Both the position numbers and the translations under genes were made by a program. Shown here piece after piece: positions 8,717 to 18,000 of a stretch of DNA of 64,000 bases. The stretch spans positions 61,246-125,245 of the forward strand of contig NZ_JANUQM010000022.1 of the NCBI RefSeq assembly GCF_030386795.1, written 5' to 3'. Below the pieces are notes generated by a model, which was given only the letters and a program-made list of their open reading frames with translations, was not told where the DNA came from and did not search any database. The stretch is from Streptomyces sp. S.PNR 29. GTDB lineage: Bacteria; Actinomycetota; Actinomycetes; Streptomycetales; Streptomycetaceae. Within the stretch, counting starts at the first letter, position 1. The number at the start of each line of letters is the position of its first letter.

Positions 8717-9451
8717 TCAGTCACCCGACACGCCGAAACGGGCCGCCAACGCGTCCCGCTGGGCCCGGACGAACGCCGCGTCCACCACCGCCCCGTGACC
8801 GGGCACGTACAGCGCTTTTTCGCCACCGAGGGCCAGCAGGCGGTCCAGGGCCGCGGGCCAGCGGGCCGGTACGGCGTCGGGGCCCGCCTGGGGATCGCCC
8901 GACTCCTCGACGAGGTCGCCGCAGAAGACGACCTCCGGGGCGCCGGGGACCAGGACCGCGAGGTCGTGGGCGGTGTGGCCGGGCCCCACGTTCGCCAGCA
9001 GGACCTGACGGCCGCCGCCCAGGTCGAGGGTCCACTCGCCGCTCACCGGATGGCGGGGCGGGACCAGCGCGTCCACCGCCTCCCGGGCCGCCCCCTCGTC
9101 CAGGCCGTTGCGGACCGCGTCCGCGCGCAGCTCCTCACGGTCCCGTACGCGCGTGAACACCGCGTCCACGCCGACCGCCCCGAACACCTCCGCGCCCGCG
9201 AACGCCGCCGCCCCGAAGACATGGTCGAAGTGGGGGTGGGTCAGCGCGAGATGCGTCACACGGTGACCGGCGAGCCGCTGCGCCTGCGCCCGCAGCCGCG
9301 CGCCCTCGGCCAGGCTCGATCCCGCGTCGATCACGAGCACCGCGCCCTCGCCGGCGACCAGCCCCGCCGTGCAGTCCCACACCGGCAGCCGGCACCGCCC
9401 CACCCCGGCGGCCAACCGCTGCCACCCCAGCTCTTCCCAAGTCAGCGTCAT
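8717..9451 (-). CDS. Metallo-beta-lactamase-fold hydrolase
   Basis: A 244-residue cytoplasmic MBL-fold protein. The dinuclear metal motif THPHFDH (His72, His74, Asp76, His77) is intact, with the later conserved GPGHTAHDL, FCGDLVE and VPGHG segments that supply the remaining ligands. The fold fits a thioesterase/glyoxalase II/lactonase type; the substrate cannot be told from sequence. It diverges from hrcA, with 172 bp between the starts, and reads into the DUF3097 gene with 28 nt between, so the two probably form an operon. Confidence 0.85.
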   Translation of the reverse strand: MTLTWEELGWQRLAAGVGRCRLPVWDCTAGLVAGEGAVLVIDAGSSLAEGARLRAQAQRLAGHRVTHLALTHPHFDHVFGAAAFAGAEVFGAVGVDAVFTRVRDREELRADAVRNGLDEGAAREAVDALVPPRHPVSGEWTLDLGGGRQVLLANVGPGHTAHDLAVLVPGAPEVVFCGDLVEESGDPQAGPDAVPARWPAALDRLLALGGEKALYVPGHGAVVDAAFVRAQRDALAARFGVSGD

Positions 9452-9547
9452 ACGGCGACGCTAGCGGTGGCCCACCCGTGCGGCACGGGGGCTCGCGACC
9501 TGCCTTGCCCGGGGCGCACCCCACCGCCGTACACTGGCCGGGGAAGT

Positions 9548-9574
9548 CTGGCACTCACGCGCGCCGAGTGCCAG
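9548..9574. promoter_or_regulatory. CIRCE operator (HrcA binding site)
   Basis: A perfect inverted repeat, CTGGCACTC, nine nucleotides, GAGTGCCAG, matches the CIRCE element bound by the HrcA repressor. It lies 49 bp before the hrcA start. A TTGCCC (9505) and TACACT (9530) could be the promoter, though their 19-nt spacing is long. It implies autoregulation of hrcA-dnaJ2 by heat stress. Confidence 0.92.
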
Positions 9575-9623
9575 GAAAGACCAGGGAAGACACCAGGCGG
9601 ACGACTTCTGGAGGTGTGCGCGG

Positions 9624-10640
9624 ATGCTCAGTGAACGCAGGCTTCAGGTGCTGCGCGCCATCGTCCAGGACTACGTCGGCACCGAGGAGCCCGTCGGCTC
9701 CAAGGCCCTGACCGAGCGGCACAACCTCGGCGTCTCCCCGGCCACCGTGCGCAACGACATGGCGGCCCTGGAGGAGGAGGGGTACATCGCCCAGCCGCAC
9801 ACCAGTGCCGGGCGCATCCCCACCGACAAGGGCTACCGGCTCTTCGTGGACAAGCTCGCGGGCGTCAAGCCGATGACCGCGCCCGAGCGGCGGGCCATCC
9901 AGAACTTCCTTGAGGGCGCCGTCGACCTGGACGACGTGGTGGCGCGCACGGTGCGGCTGCTCGCGCAGCTGACCCGGCAGGTCGCCGTGGTGCAGTATCC
10001 GTCGCTGACCCGGTCCACCGTGCGGCACGTGGAGCTGCTGTCGCTCGCGCCGGCGCGGGTGATGCTGGTGCTGATCACGGACACCGGGCGGGTCGAGCAG
10101 CGGGTCGTCGACTGCCCGGCGCCCTTCGGTGAGGCGTCTCTCGCGGATCTGCGCGCGCGGCTCAACAGCCGGGTCGCGGGCCGCCGGTTCACGGATGTGC
10201 CGAGCCTGGTGGAGGATCTGCCGGAGGCCTTCGAGTCCGACGACCGCGGTACGGTCTCCACGGTGCTCTCCACTCTCCTGGAGACCCTGGTCGAGGAGAA
10301 CGAGGAGCGGCTGATGATCGGCGGCACCGCCAATCTGACCCGCTTCGCGCACGACTTCCCCCTCACGATCCGGCCCGTCCTGGAGGCCCTTGAGGAGCAG
10401 GTCGTGCTCCTCAAGCTGCTGGGCGAGGCGAAGGATCCGGGTGTGACCGTCCGTATCGGTCACGAGAACGCCCACGAAGGACTCAACTCCACGTCCGTCG
10501 TGTCGGTGGGCTACGGTTCGGGCGGCGAGGCGGTTGCCAAGCTCGGCGTGGTCGGACCGACCCGCATGGACTACCCGGGAACGATGGGAGCGGTACGCGC
10601 AGTGGCACGGTACGTCGGACAGATCCTGGCGGAGTCGTAG
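9624..10640 (+). CDS. hrcA: Heat-inducible transcription repressor HrcA
   Basis: A 338-residue repressor that binds CIRCE elements and needs GroEL for activity. The N-terminal winged helix contains GSKALTERHNLGVSPATVRN (about residues 22-41) followed by TSAGRIPTDKGYRLFVD; the C-terminal half is the GAF-like dimerisation region ending in GTMGAVRAVARYVGQILAES. Full length for the family. The ATG has GGAGG about 9 nt upstream. A CIRCE site lies 49 bp upstream, and dnaJ2 begins on the base after its stop codon, so the two are one transcription unit. Confidence 0.96.
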   Translation: MLSERRLQVLRAIVQDYVGTEEPVGSKALTERHNLGVSPATVRNDMAALEEEGYIAQPHTSAGRIPTDKGYRLFVDKLAGVKPMTAPERRAIQNFLEGAVDLDDVVARTVRLLAQLTRQVAVVQYPSLTRSTVRHVELLSLAPARVMLVLITDTGRVEQRVVDCPAPFGEASLADLRARLNSRVAGRRFTDVPSLVEDLPEAFESDDRGTVSTVLSTLLETLVEENEERLMIGGTANLTRFAHDFPLTIRPVLEALEEQVVLLKLLGEAKDPGVTVRIGHENAHEGLNSTSVVSVGYGSGGEAVAKLGVVGPTRMDYPGTMGAVRAVARYVGQILAES

Positions 10641-11777
10641 GTGGCCACGGACTACTACGCCGTACTCGGCGTGCGCCGTGACGCGTCGCAGGAAGAGATC
10701 AAGAAGGCCTTCCGGCGGCTCGCGCGCGAGCTGCACCCGGACGTCAACCCCGATCCGAAGACCCAGGAGCGGTTCAAGGAGATCAACGCCGCTTACGAGG
10801 TGCTGTCGGACCCGCAGAAGAAGCAGGTCTACGACCTCGGCGGCGACCCGCTCTCGCAGTCCGGCGGTGGCGGCGCGGGCGGCTTCGGGGCCGGTGGCTT
10901 CGGGAACTTCTCCGACATCATGGACGCGTTCTTCGGTACGGCGTCGCAGCGCGGGCCGCGCTCGCGTACGCGCCGGGGCCAGGACGCGATGATCCGGATC
11001 GAGGTCGAGCTCGACGAGGCGGCCTTCGGCACGACCAAGGACCTCCAGGTCGACACGGCGGTCGTCTGCACCACGTGCAGCGGTGAGGGCGCGGCGCCGG
11101 GGACCTCGGCCCAGACATGTGACATGTGCCGCGGCCGCGGTGAGGTGTCGCAGGTCACGCGGTCGTTCCTCGGCCAGGTCATGACCTCGCGTCCCTGCCC
11201 GCAGTGCCAGGGCTTCGGCACCGTGGTGCCGACGCCGTGCCCGGAGTGCGCCGGCGACGGGCGGGTCCGCTCCCGCCGCACGCTGACCGTGAAGATCCCG
11301 GCCGGTGTCGACAACGGCACGCGGATCCAGCTCGCCGGTGAGGGCGAGGTCGGCCCGGGTGGCGGTCCGGCCGGTGACCTCTACGTCGAGATCCACGAAC
11401 TCCCGCACCCGACCTTCCAGCGGCGCGGCGACGACCTGCACTGCACGGTGACGATCCCGATGACGGCGGCGGCCCTCGGCACCAAGGTGCCGCTGGAGAC
11501 GCTGGACGGCATGGAGGAGGTCGACATCCGCCCGGGCACCCAGTCCGGCCAGTCGATCCCGCTGCACGGCCGCGGTGTCACCCATCTGCGCGGCGGCGGC
11601 CGGGGCGACCTCATCGTCCATGTCGAGGTCACGACCCCGACCAAGCTCGACCCCGACCAGGAACGCCTCCTGCGCGAGCTGGCCAAGCTACGGGGCGAGG
11701 AACGGCCCCAGGGGCAGTTCCAGCCGGGGCAGCAAGGGCTGTTCTCGCGGTTGAAGGACGCGTTCAACGGTCGCTGA
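10641..11777 (+). CDS. dnaJ2: Chaperone DnaJ (second copy type, DnaJ2)
   Basis: A 378-residue type I J-protein, co-chaperone of DnaK. J domain at residues 1-70 with HPD at 32-34; Gly/Phe-rich linker about 77-95; four zinc motifs of the CxxCxGxG type between about 143 and 207 (CTTCSGEG, CDMCRGRG, CPQCQGFG, CPECAGDG); then the client-binding beta domains. The GTG start directly follows the hrcA stop. Being in the hrcA operon distinguishes it from the dnaK-grpE-dnaJ copy. Its last 19 codons and the following terminator are duplicated downstream (see the repeat at 11721-11999). Confidence 0.95.
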   Translation: MATDYYAVLGVRRDASQEEIKKAFRRLARELHPDVNPDPKTQERFKEINAAYEVLSDPQKKQVYDLGGDPLSQSGGGGAGGFGAGGFGNFSDIMDAFFGTASQRGPRSRTRRGQDAMIRIEVELDEAAFGTTKDLQVDTAVVCTTCSGEGAAPGTSAQTCDMCRGRGEVSQVTRSFLGQVMTSRPCPQCQGFGTVVPTPCPECAGDGRVRSRRTLTVKIPAGVDNGTRIQLAGEGEVGPGGGPAGDLYVEIHELPHPTFQRRGDDLHCTVTIPMTAAALGTKVPLETLDGMEEVDIRPGTQSGQSIPLHGRGVTHLRGGGRGDLIVHVEVTTPTKLDPDQERLLRELAKLRGEERPQGQFQPGQQGLFSRLKDAFNGR

Positions 11778-11802
11778 CGTGGGCGGCCAGGTGGCCGGGG
11801 GT

Positions 11803-11820
11803 CCGGGGGTTGGCCCCCGG
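11803..11820 (+). terminator. Hairpin in repeat unit 1 after dnaJ2
   Basis: CCGGGGG and CCCCCGG arms around a TTGG loop, 25 bp after the dnaJ2 stop; the likely transcript end of hrcA-dnaJ2. Confidence 0.6.
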
Positions 11821-11913
11821 GTGGGCACAGTCAGCCGGGGCAGCAAGGGCTGTTCTCGCGGTTGAAGGACGCGTTCAACGGTCGCTGACCTGGGCGGCCA
11901 GGTGGCCGGGGGT

Positions 11914-11931
11914 CCGGGGGTTGGCCCCCGG
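11914..11931 (+). terminator. Hairpin in repeat unit 2
   Basis: Exact copy of the hairpin at 11803-11820, carried along by the 111-bp duplication, giving two terminators in series. Confidence 0.55.
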
Positions 11932-12123
11932 GTGGGCACAGTCAGCCGGGGCAGCAGGGGCTGTTCTCGCGGTTGAAGGACGCGTTCAACGGGCGGTGAC
12001 CGTTGGAAGGGGCCGGGTGCGTCCCGCCAAGTACTGGAGGCGCCCCCGAACCCCTTGTCACTGGCCTGTGCCAGACGGATGCCCCGATTCGGACCTCTCC
12101 GGAGGACGTGACAACATGCGGTC

Positions 12124-13197
12124 ATGTCCTCCGCGCTGACCGATCTCTTCCCGCATCCGATCGTGCAGGCCCCCATGGCGGGTGGCGTCTCCGTGCCGCA
12201 GCTCGCCGCCGCCGTGTCGGAGGCCGGGGGGCTCGGGTTCCTGGCCGCCGGGTACAAGACGGCCGACGGGATGTACCAGGAGATCAAGCAGCTGCGGAGC
12301 CTGACGAGCCGCCCCTTCGGCGTGAACCTCTTCATGCCGCAGCCGGAGTACGCCGACCCCGCCGCCATCGACGTCTACGCCCACCAGCTGGCCGGCGAGG
12401 CCACCTGGTACGAGACGGAGCTGGGCGACCCGGACAGCGGACGGGACGACGGCTACGACGCCAAACTCGCGGTGCTGCTCGACAACCCGGTGCCCGTGGT
12501 GTCGTTCCACTTCGGCGTACCGAGCCGCGAGGTCATCGACTCCCTCCACCGCGCCGGAACCTTCACCCTGGTCACCGCGACCACCGCCGAGGAGGCCCGA
12601 GCCGTCGAGCGGGCCGGGGCCGACGCGGTGATCGCGCAGGGCGTGGAGGCCGGCGGCCACCAGGGCACCCACCGCGACATCCCGGAGACGGACGGTTCCG
12701 GCATCGGGCTGCTGTCACTGGTCGCCCAGGTCCGTGAGGCGGTGAGCCTGCCGATCGTCGCCGCCGGCGGCATCATGCGCGGCAGCCAGATCGCCGCGGT
12801 GCTCGCGGCCGGCGCGAGCGCGGCCCAGCTCGGGACCGCGTTCCTGGCCACGCACGAGTCGGGCGCCAACGCCCTGCACAAGCAGGCGCTGACCAATCCC
12901 CTGTTCGTACGGACGGAGCTGACCCGCGCGTTCTCCGGCCGCCCGGCCCGCGGCCTGGTCAACCGGTTCCTGCGCGAGCACGGCCCGTACGCCCCCGCCG
13001 CCTACCCGGAGGTCCACCACATCACCGCGCCGCTGCGGAAGGCGGCCGCCAAGGCCGGTGACGCGCAGGGCATGGCGCTGTGGGCGGGGCAGGGGCACCG
13101 GATGGCCCGGGAGCTGCCCGCCGGACAACTGGTGGAGGTGCTGGCGGCCGAACTGGAGGCGGCCCGTGCCGCGTTGCCGGGGGGTGGCGTCCGATGA
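12124..13197 (+). CDS. Nitronate monooxygenase / 2-nitropropane dioxygenase family
   Basis: A 357-residue FMN-dependent TIM-barrel enzyme that oxidises propionate 3-nitronate and related nitronates. N-terminal HPIVQAPMAGGVS, the FGVNLFMPQ strand, VSFHFGVPS, QGVEAGGHQGTH (catalytic His region), IVAAGGIMRG and GTAFLATHESGA are the FMN-binding and active-site elements of class I NMO. ATG 12124 is used; GGAGG lies 18 nt upstream, which is rather far. The stop codon overlaps the start of rsmE by 4 bp (ATGA), so the two are translationally coupled. Confidence 0.88.
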   Translation: MSSALTDLFPHPIVQAPMAGGVSVPQLAAAVSEAGGLGFLAAGYKTADGMYQEIKQLRSLTSRPFGVNLFMPQPEYADPAAIDVYAHQLAGEATWYETELGDPDSGRDDGYDAKLAVLLDNPVPVVSFHFGVPSREVIDSLHRAGTFTLVTATTAEEARAVERAGADAVIAQGVEAGGHQGTHRDIPETDGSGIGLLSLVAQVREAVSLPIVAAGGIMRGSQIAAVLAAGASAAQLGTAFLATHESGANALHKQALTNPLFVRTELTRAFSGRPARGLVNRFLREHGPYAPAAYPEVHHITAPLRKAAAKAGDAQGMALWAGQGHRMARELPAGQLVEVLAAELEAARAALPGGGVR

Positions 13198-13934
13198 CCG
13201 CGCCGGTGTTCGTGGTCGACCGGCTGGACGGCATCGGGCCGGAGTACGTCCTCGACGGTCCCGAGGGCCGGCACGCCGTCTCCGTCAAGCGGCTGCGGCC
13301 CGGCGAGGACGTCGTCCTCACGGACGGGCGGGGGAGCTGGGCGGAGGGTGTCGTCAAGGCCGCCGAGGGCAAGGACCGGCTGGTCGTGACGGACCTGGAG
13401 AGCGTCCACGAGGAGCCGGCCGAGCAGCCCCGCATCACCGTCGTCCAGGCCCTCCCCAAGGGCGACCGCGGTGAGCTGGCGGTCGAGACCATGACCGAGG
13501 TCGGCGTCGACGTGATCGTGCCGTGGGCGGCCGCGCGCTGCATCACGCAGTGGAAGGGCGACCGCGGGCTGAAGGCGCTCGCCAAGTGGCGGGCGACGGC
13601 CCGCGAGGCCGGCAAGCAGTCCCGCCGGGTCCGCTTCCCCGAGGTCGCGGACGCGGCGACGACCAAACAGGTTGCCTCACTTCTCGCCGACGCCGACTTC
13701 GCCGCCGTACTCCACGAGAGCGGTGACGAACCGCTGGCGACGGCCGGACTTCCCGCCGAGGGGGACATCGTGCTGGTCGTCGGGCCCGAAGGGGGTGTCG
13801 CGCCCGAGGAGTTGGCGCTCTTCGCGGACGCGGGCGCGCGGGCCTACCGCCTGGGGCGCAGCGTGCTGCGCACCTCGACCGCCGGGACAGCGGCGGCGTC
13901 CGTGCTCCTCGCCCGCACCGGGCGGTGGTCCTGA
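13194..13934 (+). CDS. rsmE: 16S rRNA (uracil-1498-N3)-methyltransferase RsmE
   Basis: A 246-residue SPOUT-class methyltransferase that modifies U1498 of 16S rRNA. The N-terminal PUA-like part (EGRHAVSVKRLRPGED) is followed by the trefoil-knot domain with KGDRGELAVETMTEVGVD, VVGPEGGVAPEE and LGRSVLRTSTAG, the SAM-binding knot. Start is the ATG of an ATGA overlap with the nitronate monooxygenase gene. The VOC gene starts 16 nt after its stop, so these three genes form an operon. Confidence 0.93.
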   Translation: MTAPVFVVDRLDGIGPEYVLDGPEGRHAVSVKRLRPGEDVVLTDGRGSWAEGVVKAAEGKDRLVVTDLESVHEEPAEQPRITVVQALPKGDRGELAVETMTEVGVDVIVPWAAARCITQWKGDRGLKALAKWRATAREAGKQSRRVRFPEVADAATTKQVASLLADADFAAVLHESGDEPLATAGLPAEGDIVLVVGPEGGVAPEELALFADAGARAYRLGRSVLRTSTAGTAAASVLLARTGRWS

Positions 13935-13950
13935 ACACCGGAGGTACACC

Positions 13951-14343
13951 GTGGAACTCGCACAGGTACGGCTGCTCGTCACCGACTTCCCCGCCTGCTA
14001 CCGCTTCTACGCCGACGTCCTGGGCCTCAAGCCGCAGTCGGGCGCGGCGGACGGGCCGTACGAGAAGTTCAGCCCCATCACCGGCTCGGCGGGCATCGCG
14101 CTGCAGGACCGGCGGATGATGGCCGAGGTCCTCGACGAGCTGGGCGACTCGGCGACCGGGCACCGTTCCCTGGTGGTGCTGCGCGTCGACGACCTGGCCA
14201 CCTACTGCGAGCAGATCACCTCCCGCGGCGCGACCCTCCTGCACGGCCCGGCCCCCATGACGGACCGCATGCGCGTCGCCCACCTCAAGGACCCCGAGGG
14301 CAATCTGGTGGAACTGCAGGAGTGGCTGCTGATGCGGACCTGA
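13951..14343 (+). CDS. VOC (glyoxalase/bleomycin resistance) family protein
   Basis: A 130-residue single-module VOC protein. It has the N-terminal beta-alpha-beta unit (VRLLVTDFPACYRFYADVLGL) and the C-terminal DPEGNLVELQEW module that places a metal-binding Glu. The GTG start has GGAGG 6 nt upstream. It is last in the nitronate monooxygenase-rsmE operon. VOC proteins include lyases, dioxygenases and drug-binding proteins; nothing here fixes the activity. Confidence 0.82.
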   Translation: MELAQVRLLVTDFPACYRFYADVLGLKPQSGAADGPYEKFSPITGSAGIALQDRRMMAEVLDELGDSATGHRSLVVLRVDDLATYCEQITSRGATLLHGPAPMTDRMRVAHLKDPEGNLVELQEWLLMRT

Positions 14344-14433
14344 GGACCTGGGGGGCCGGTGCGTCGGCGAACGGCGCGAGCGTGACCGTATGCGCCCTAC
14401 CGCACCGCCCGCGTCGGTGGCAGGCTCCCCTCC

Positions 14434-14949
14434 ATGGGGGCATTGAGGCATGTGTCGGTCGTGGTGGGGTTCGCGGCGGTCGCCATGGTGGGGGTCGTCG
14501 CCTGTGAGCCGGGCGGGCTGAGTTCCGCTGCGGTGGCGTACACGACCGACGAGACGGTGACGAAGGAACTCAACCGGCAGAAGGCGGACGTCCGCTGGCT
14601 CACCTGCACCGCCTCCTACGGGGACCGTTCCCGGTCCGCCTCGCCCTCCGCGAGCGAGGACACCGTCGCCACCGTCGACTGCCAGGGCGAGACGGGCGAC
14701 GGCAAGGACATCGACGTCACCGGCAAGGTCACCCACGCGGTGGACGGCGCCTGTGTGCGCGGGGACCTCACCGCCAAGGTGGACGGCAAGGTGTGGTTCC
14801 ACGTCGACGGGCTCGGGGACTGCGACGCCACCAGCCCCCCGCCCGTCGGCAACCCGGCCCCGGGCCGGCCCGGCCCCACCGTCACGGTGACCGTCACCAA
14901 GACCATCTGGTGCCAGAAGAACCCCGAGTGCTGGCCCCAGGGGAAGTGA
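14434..14949 (+). CDS. Putative lipoprotein of unknown function
   Basis: A 171-residue protein. The N-terminal hydrophobic stretch (VVVGFAAVAMVGVVAC) ends in a lipobox-like VVAC, with Cys24 as the probable lipidated residue, followed by a Ser/Ala-rich linker. The body has three further cysteines in the order expected for disulphides, then a Pro/Gly-rich tail and a C-terminal pair of cysteines (WCQKNPECW). It resembles the DUF4333/DUF4352-type small secreted lipoproteins in layout, but I do not recognise the family with confidence. Confidence 0.65.
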   Translation: MGALRHVSVVVGFAAVAMVGVVACEPGGLSSAAVAYTTDETVTKELNRQKADVRWLTCTASYGDRSRSASPSASEDTVATVDCQGETGDGKDIDVTGKVTHAVDGACVRGDLTAKVDGKVWFHVDGLGDCDATSPPPVGNPAPGRPGPTVTVTVTKTIWCQKNPECWPQGK

Positions 14950-15001
14950 CAAGTGATCCAAACCCCTGTCCGCCGGGCCCGCCGCTGAATAGGGTGACCG
15001 G

Positions 15002-18000
15002 GTGACACAGTCCGCACTGTCTGCAACGGCCGCATCCCCTGCGTATCTCCGTTTCCCCCACCTGCACGGCGAGTTGGTGGCCTTCACGGCCGAGGACGAC
15101 GTGTGGCTCGCGCCGCTCGACGGCGGGCGGGCCTGGCGGGTCAGCGCCGACAACGTGCCGGTGACCCAGCCGCGCATCTCGCCGGACGGCGCCACCATCG
15201 CCTGGACCTCCACCCGCGACGGCGCCCCCGAGGTGCACATCGCCCCCGTCGACGGCGGCCCCGCCCGGCGCCTCACCCACTGGGGCAGCTGGAAGACCCA
15301 GGTCCGCGGCTGGACCCCGGACGGCCGGGTCCTCGCCATCACCACCCACGGCCAGGCCAGCCTGCGCCGCAGCTGGGCCCGCGCCGTCCCGCTCGACGGC
15401 GGCCCGGCCGACACCCTGCCGTACGGGCCCGTCGGTGACGTCGCGTACGGCCCGCACACCGTGCTGCTGTCCGCGCCGATGGGCCGCGAGGCCGCCTGGT
15501 GGAAGCGCTACCGGGGCGGTACGGCGGGCAAGCTGTGGATCGACCGGGAGGGCGAGGGCGAGTTCGTACGGCTGCACGAGGAGCTGGACGGGAACGTCGA
15601 GTATCCCCTGTGGGTCGGGGAGCGGATCGCCTTCCTCTCCGACCACGAGGGCACCGGCGCGCTGTACTCCTCCCTCGCCGACGGCTCCGACCTGCGGCGG
15701 CACACTCCGCTCGACGGCTTCTACGCCCGGCACGCGGCCACCGACGGCACCCGGGTCGTGTACTCCTGTGTCGGTGAGCTGTGGCTGCTGGACGACCTGG
15801 ACGGGGCCGAGCCGCGCCGGCTCGACGTCCGGCTCGGCGGGCAGCGCGTCGACCTCCAGCCGTACCCGGTGAACGCCTCCCGCTGGTTCGGCTCGGCCTC
15901 CCCCGACCACACCGCGCGCGGCAGCGCCGTCTGCGTCCGCGGTGCCGTGCACTGGGTCACCCACCGCTCCGGTCCGGCCCGCGCGCTGGCCGCGCAGCCC
16001 GGCGTACGGGCCCGGCGGCCCCGCACCTTCCGCGCGGACGGCGAGGAGTGGGTGGTGTGGGTGACGGACGCAGAGGGCGACGACGCCCTGGAGTTCGCGC
16101 CCGCCACCGGCTCGATCCCCGGTGCGACTCCCCGCCGCCTCGCCGCAGGGCAACTGGGGCGGGTCCTGGAGCTCGCCATGGCGCCCGACGGCAGCCGGGC
16201 CGCGGTCGCCTCGCACGACGGGCGCGTGCTGCTCGTGGAGCGGGAGACCGGCGAGGTGCGGGAGGTGGACCGCAGCGAGGACGGGGACGTCTCCGGGCTG
16301 GTCTTCTCACCCGACTCGACCTGGCTCGCCTGGTCGCACCCCGGCCCGCGCCCCCTGTGCCAGCTGAAGCTCGCCAACACCACCGACCTGTCGGTCACCG
16401 AGGCGACCCCGCTCCGCTTCCAGGACTACGCCCCCGCGTTCACCCTCGACGGCAAGCACCTGGCGTTCCTGTCGACCCGCTCCTTCGACCCCGTCTACGA
16501 CGAACACGTCTTCGATCTGGCGTTCGTCGAGGGCGCCCGCCCGCACCTCATCACGCTCGCCGCGACCACCCCCTCACCCTTCGGCCCGCAACGCCACGGC
16601 CGCCCCTTCGAGACGCCCGACCGTGAGGAGACCCCGGACAGCGAGGGCACCCCCACCACACGCATCGACCTCGAAGGCATCGCCGACCGCATCGTGCCGT
16701 TCCCGGTCGAGGCCGCCCGCTACTCCAACCTGCGGGCCGCGAAGGACGGTGTGCTGTGGCTGCGGCACCCGGTGATCGGCGTCCTCGGCGCCTCCCGGGC
16801 CACCCCGGACGACCCCGACCCCAAGACCGAACTGGAGCGCTACGACCTCGCCCAGCAGCGCATCGAGCACCTCGCGGCCGACGCCGATCACTTCGAGGTC
16901 AGCGGCGACGGCAAGCGGCTGCTGCTGTGGACCGACGGGCGCCTGAAGGTCGTGCCCAGCGACCGGCGGGCCTCCGGCGACGACGACAGCGACAGCAACA
17001 TCACCGTCGACCTCGGCCGCGTACGGCAGATCGTCGACCCGGCGGCCGAGTGGCGGCAGATGTACCAGGAGACCGGCCGCATCATGCGGGACCACTTCTG
17101 GCGGCCGGACATGAACGGCGTCGACTGGGACGGCGTCCTCGACCGCTACCGGCCGGTGCTGGAGCGCGTCGCCACCCACGACGACCTGGTGGACCTGCTG
17201 TGGGAGGTGCACGGCGAGCTGGGCACCTCGCACGCCTACGTCACCCCGCGCGGCGGCTACGGCGGCGGCGCCCGGCAGGGGCTGCTCGGCGCCGACATCT
17301 CCCGCCACCGCGACGGCAGTTGGCGCATCGACCGGATCCTGCCCTCGGAGACCTCCGACCCCGAGGCCCGCTCCCCGCTCGCCGCGCCCGGCGTCGCGGT
17401 GCGCGCCGGGGACGCGATCGTCGCCGTCGCCGGACAGCAGGTCGACCCGGTGACCGGACCCGGCCCGCTCCTGGTCGGTACGGCGGGCAAGCCGGTCGAG
17501 CTGACCATCTCCCCGTCCGGAGGCGGCGACCTGCGGCACGCCGTCGTCGTCCCCGTCGCCGACGAGGAGCCGCTGCGCTACCACGCCTGGGTCGCCGACC
17601 GGCGGGCGTACGTCCACGAGAAGTCCGGCGGCCGGCTCGGCTATCTGCACGTGCCCGACATGCAGGCGCCCGGCTGGGCCCAGATCCACCGCGACCTGCG
17701 GGTCGAGGTGGCCCGGGAGGGCCTGGTCGTGGACGTCCGGGAGAACCGCGGCGGGCACACCTCGCAGCTGGTCGTCGAGAAACTGGCGCGCCGGATCGTC
17801 GGCTGGGCCGTGCCGCGCGGAATGCGGCCCTACAGCTACCCGGAGGACGCGCCCCGCGGCCCGGTCGTCGCCGTCGCCAACGAGTTCTCCGGCTCCGACG
17901 GCGACATCGTCAACGCGGCCATCCGGGCCCTCGGCCTCGGCCCGGTCGTCGGCACCCGCACCTGGGGCGGCGTCATCGGCATCGACAGCCGCTACCGCCT

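Larger units (their letters stand above)
11721..11999 (+). repeat. 111-bp tandem duplication of the dnaJ2 3' end and its terminator
   Basis: Unit 1 (11721-11831) holds the last 18 sense codons of dnaJ2, the stop codon and a GC hairpin. Unit 2 (11832-11942) is an almost exact copy (G/C difference just after the stop). Unit 3 (11943-11999) is a partial copy ending with the coding tail, with a few differences (CAGCAGGGG, GGGCGGTGAC). The unit is 111 bp, a multiple of three, so the copies stay in the dnaJ2 frame, each ending in its own TGA (11775, 11886, 11997). This fills most of the 346-bp gap before the next gene. The rest, 12000-12123, shows a GGAGG at 12101 and nothing else I can name. Confidence 0.93.

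Noticed and set aside
11688..12368. A minus-strand frame with repeated VERVLQPREQPLLPR units, looking like a repeat protein
   Set aside because: The repeats are the antisense reading of the duplicated dnaJ2 end; no start or family evidence.
9624..13197. Search for tRNA or rRNA genes in intergenic gaps
   Set aside because: No cloverleaf with a GTTCGAATC-type T arm or rRNA-like stretch was seen here or in the other gaps of the window; detection by eye is limited.
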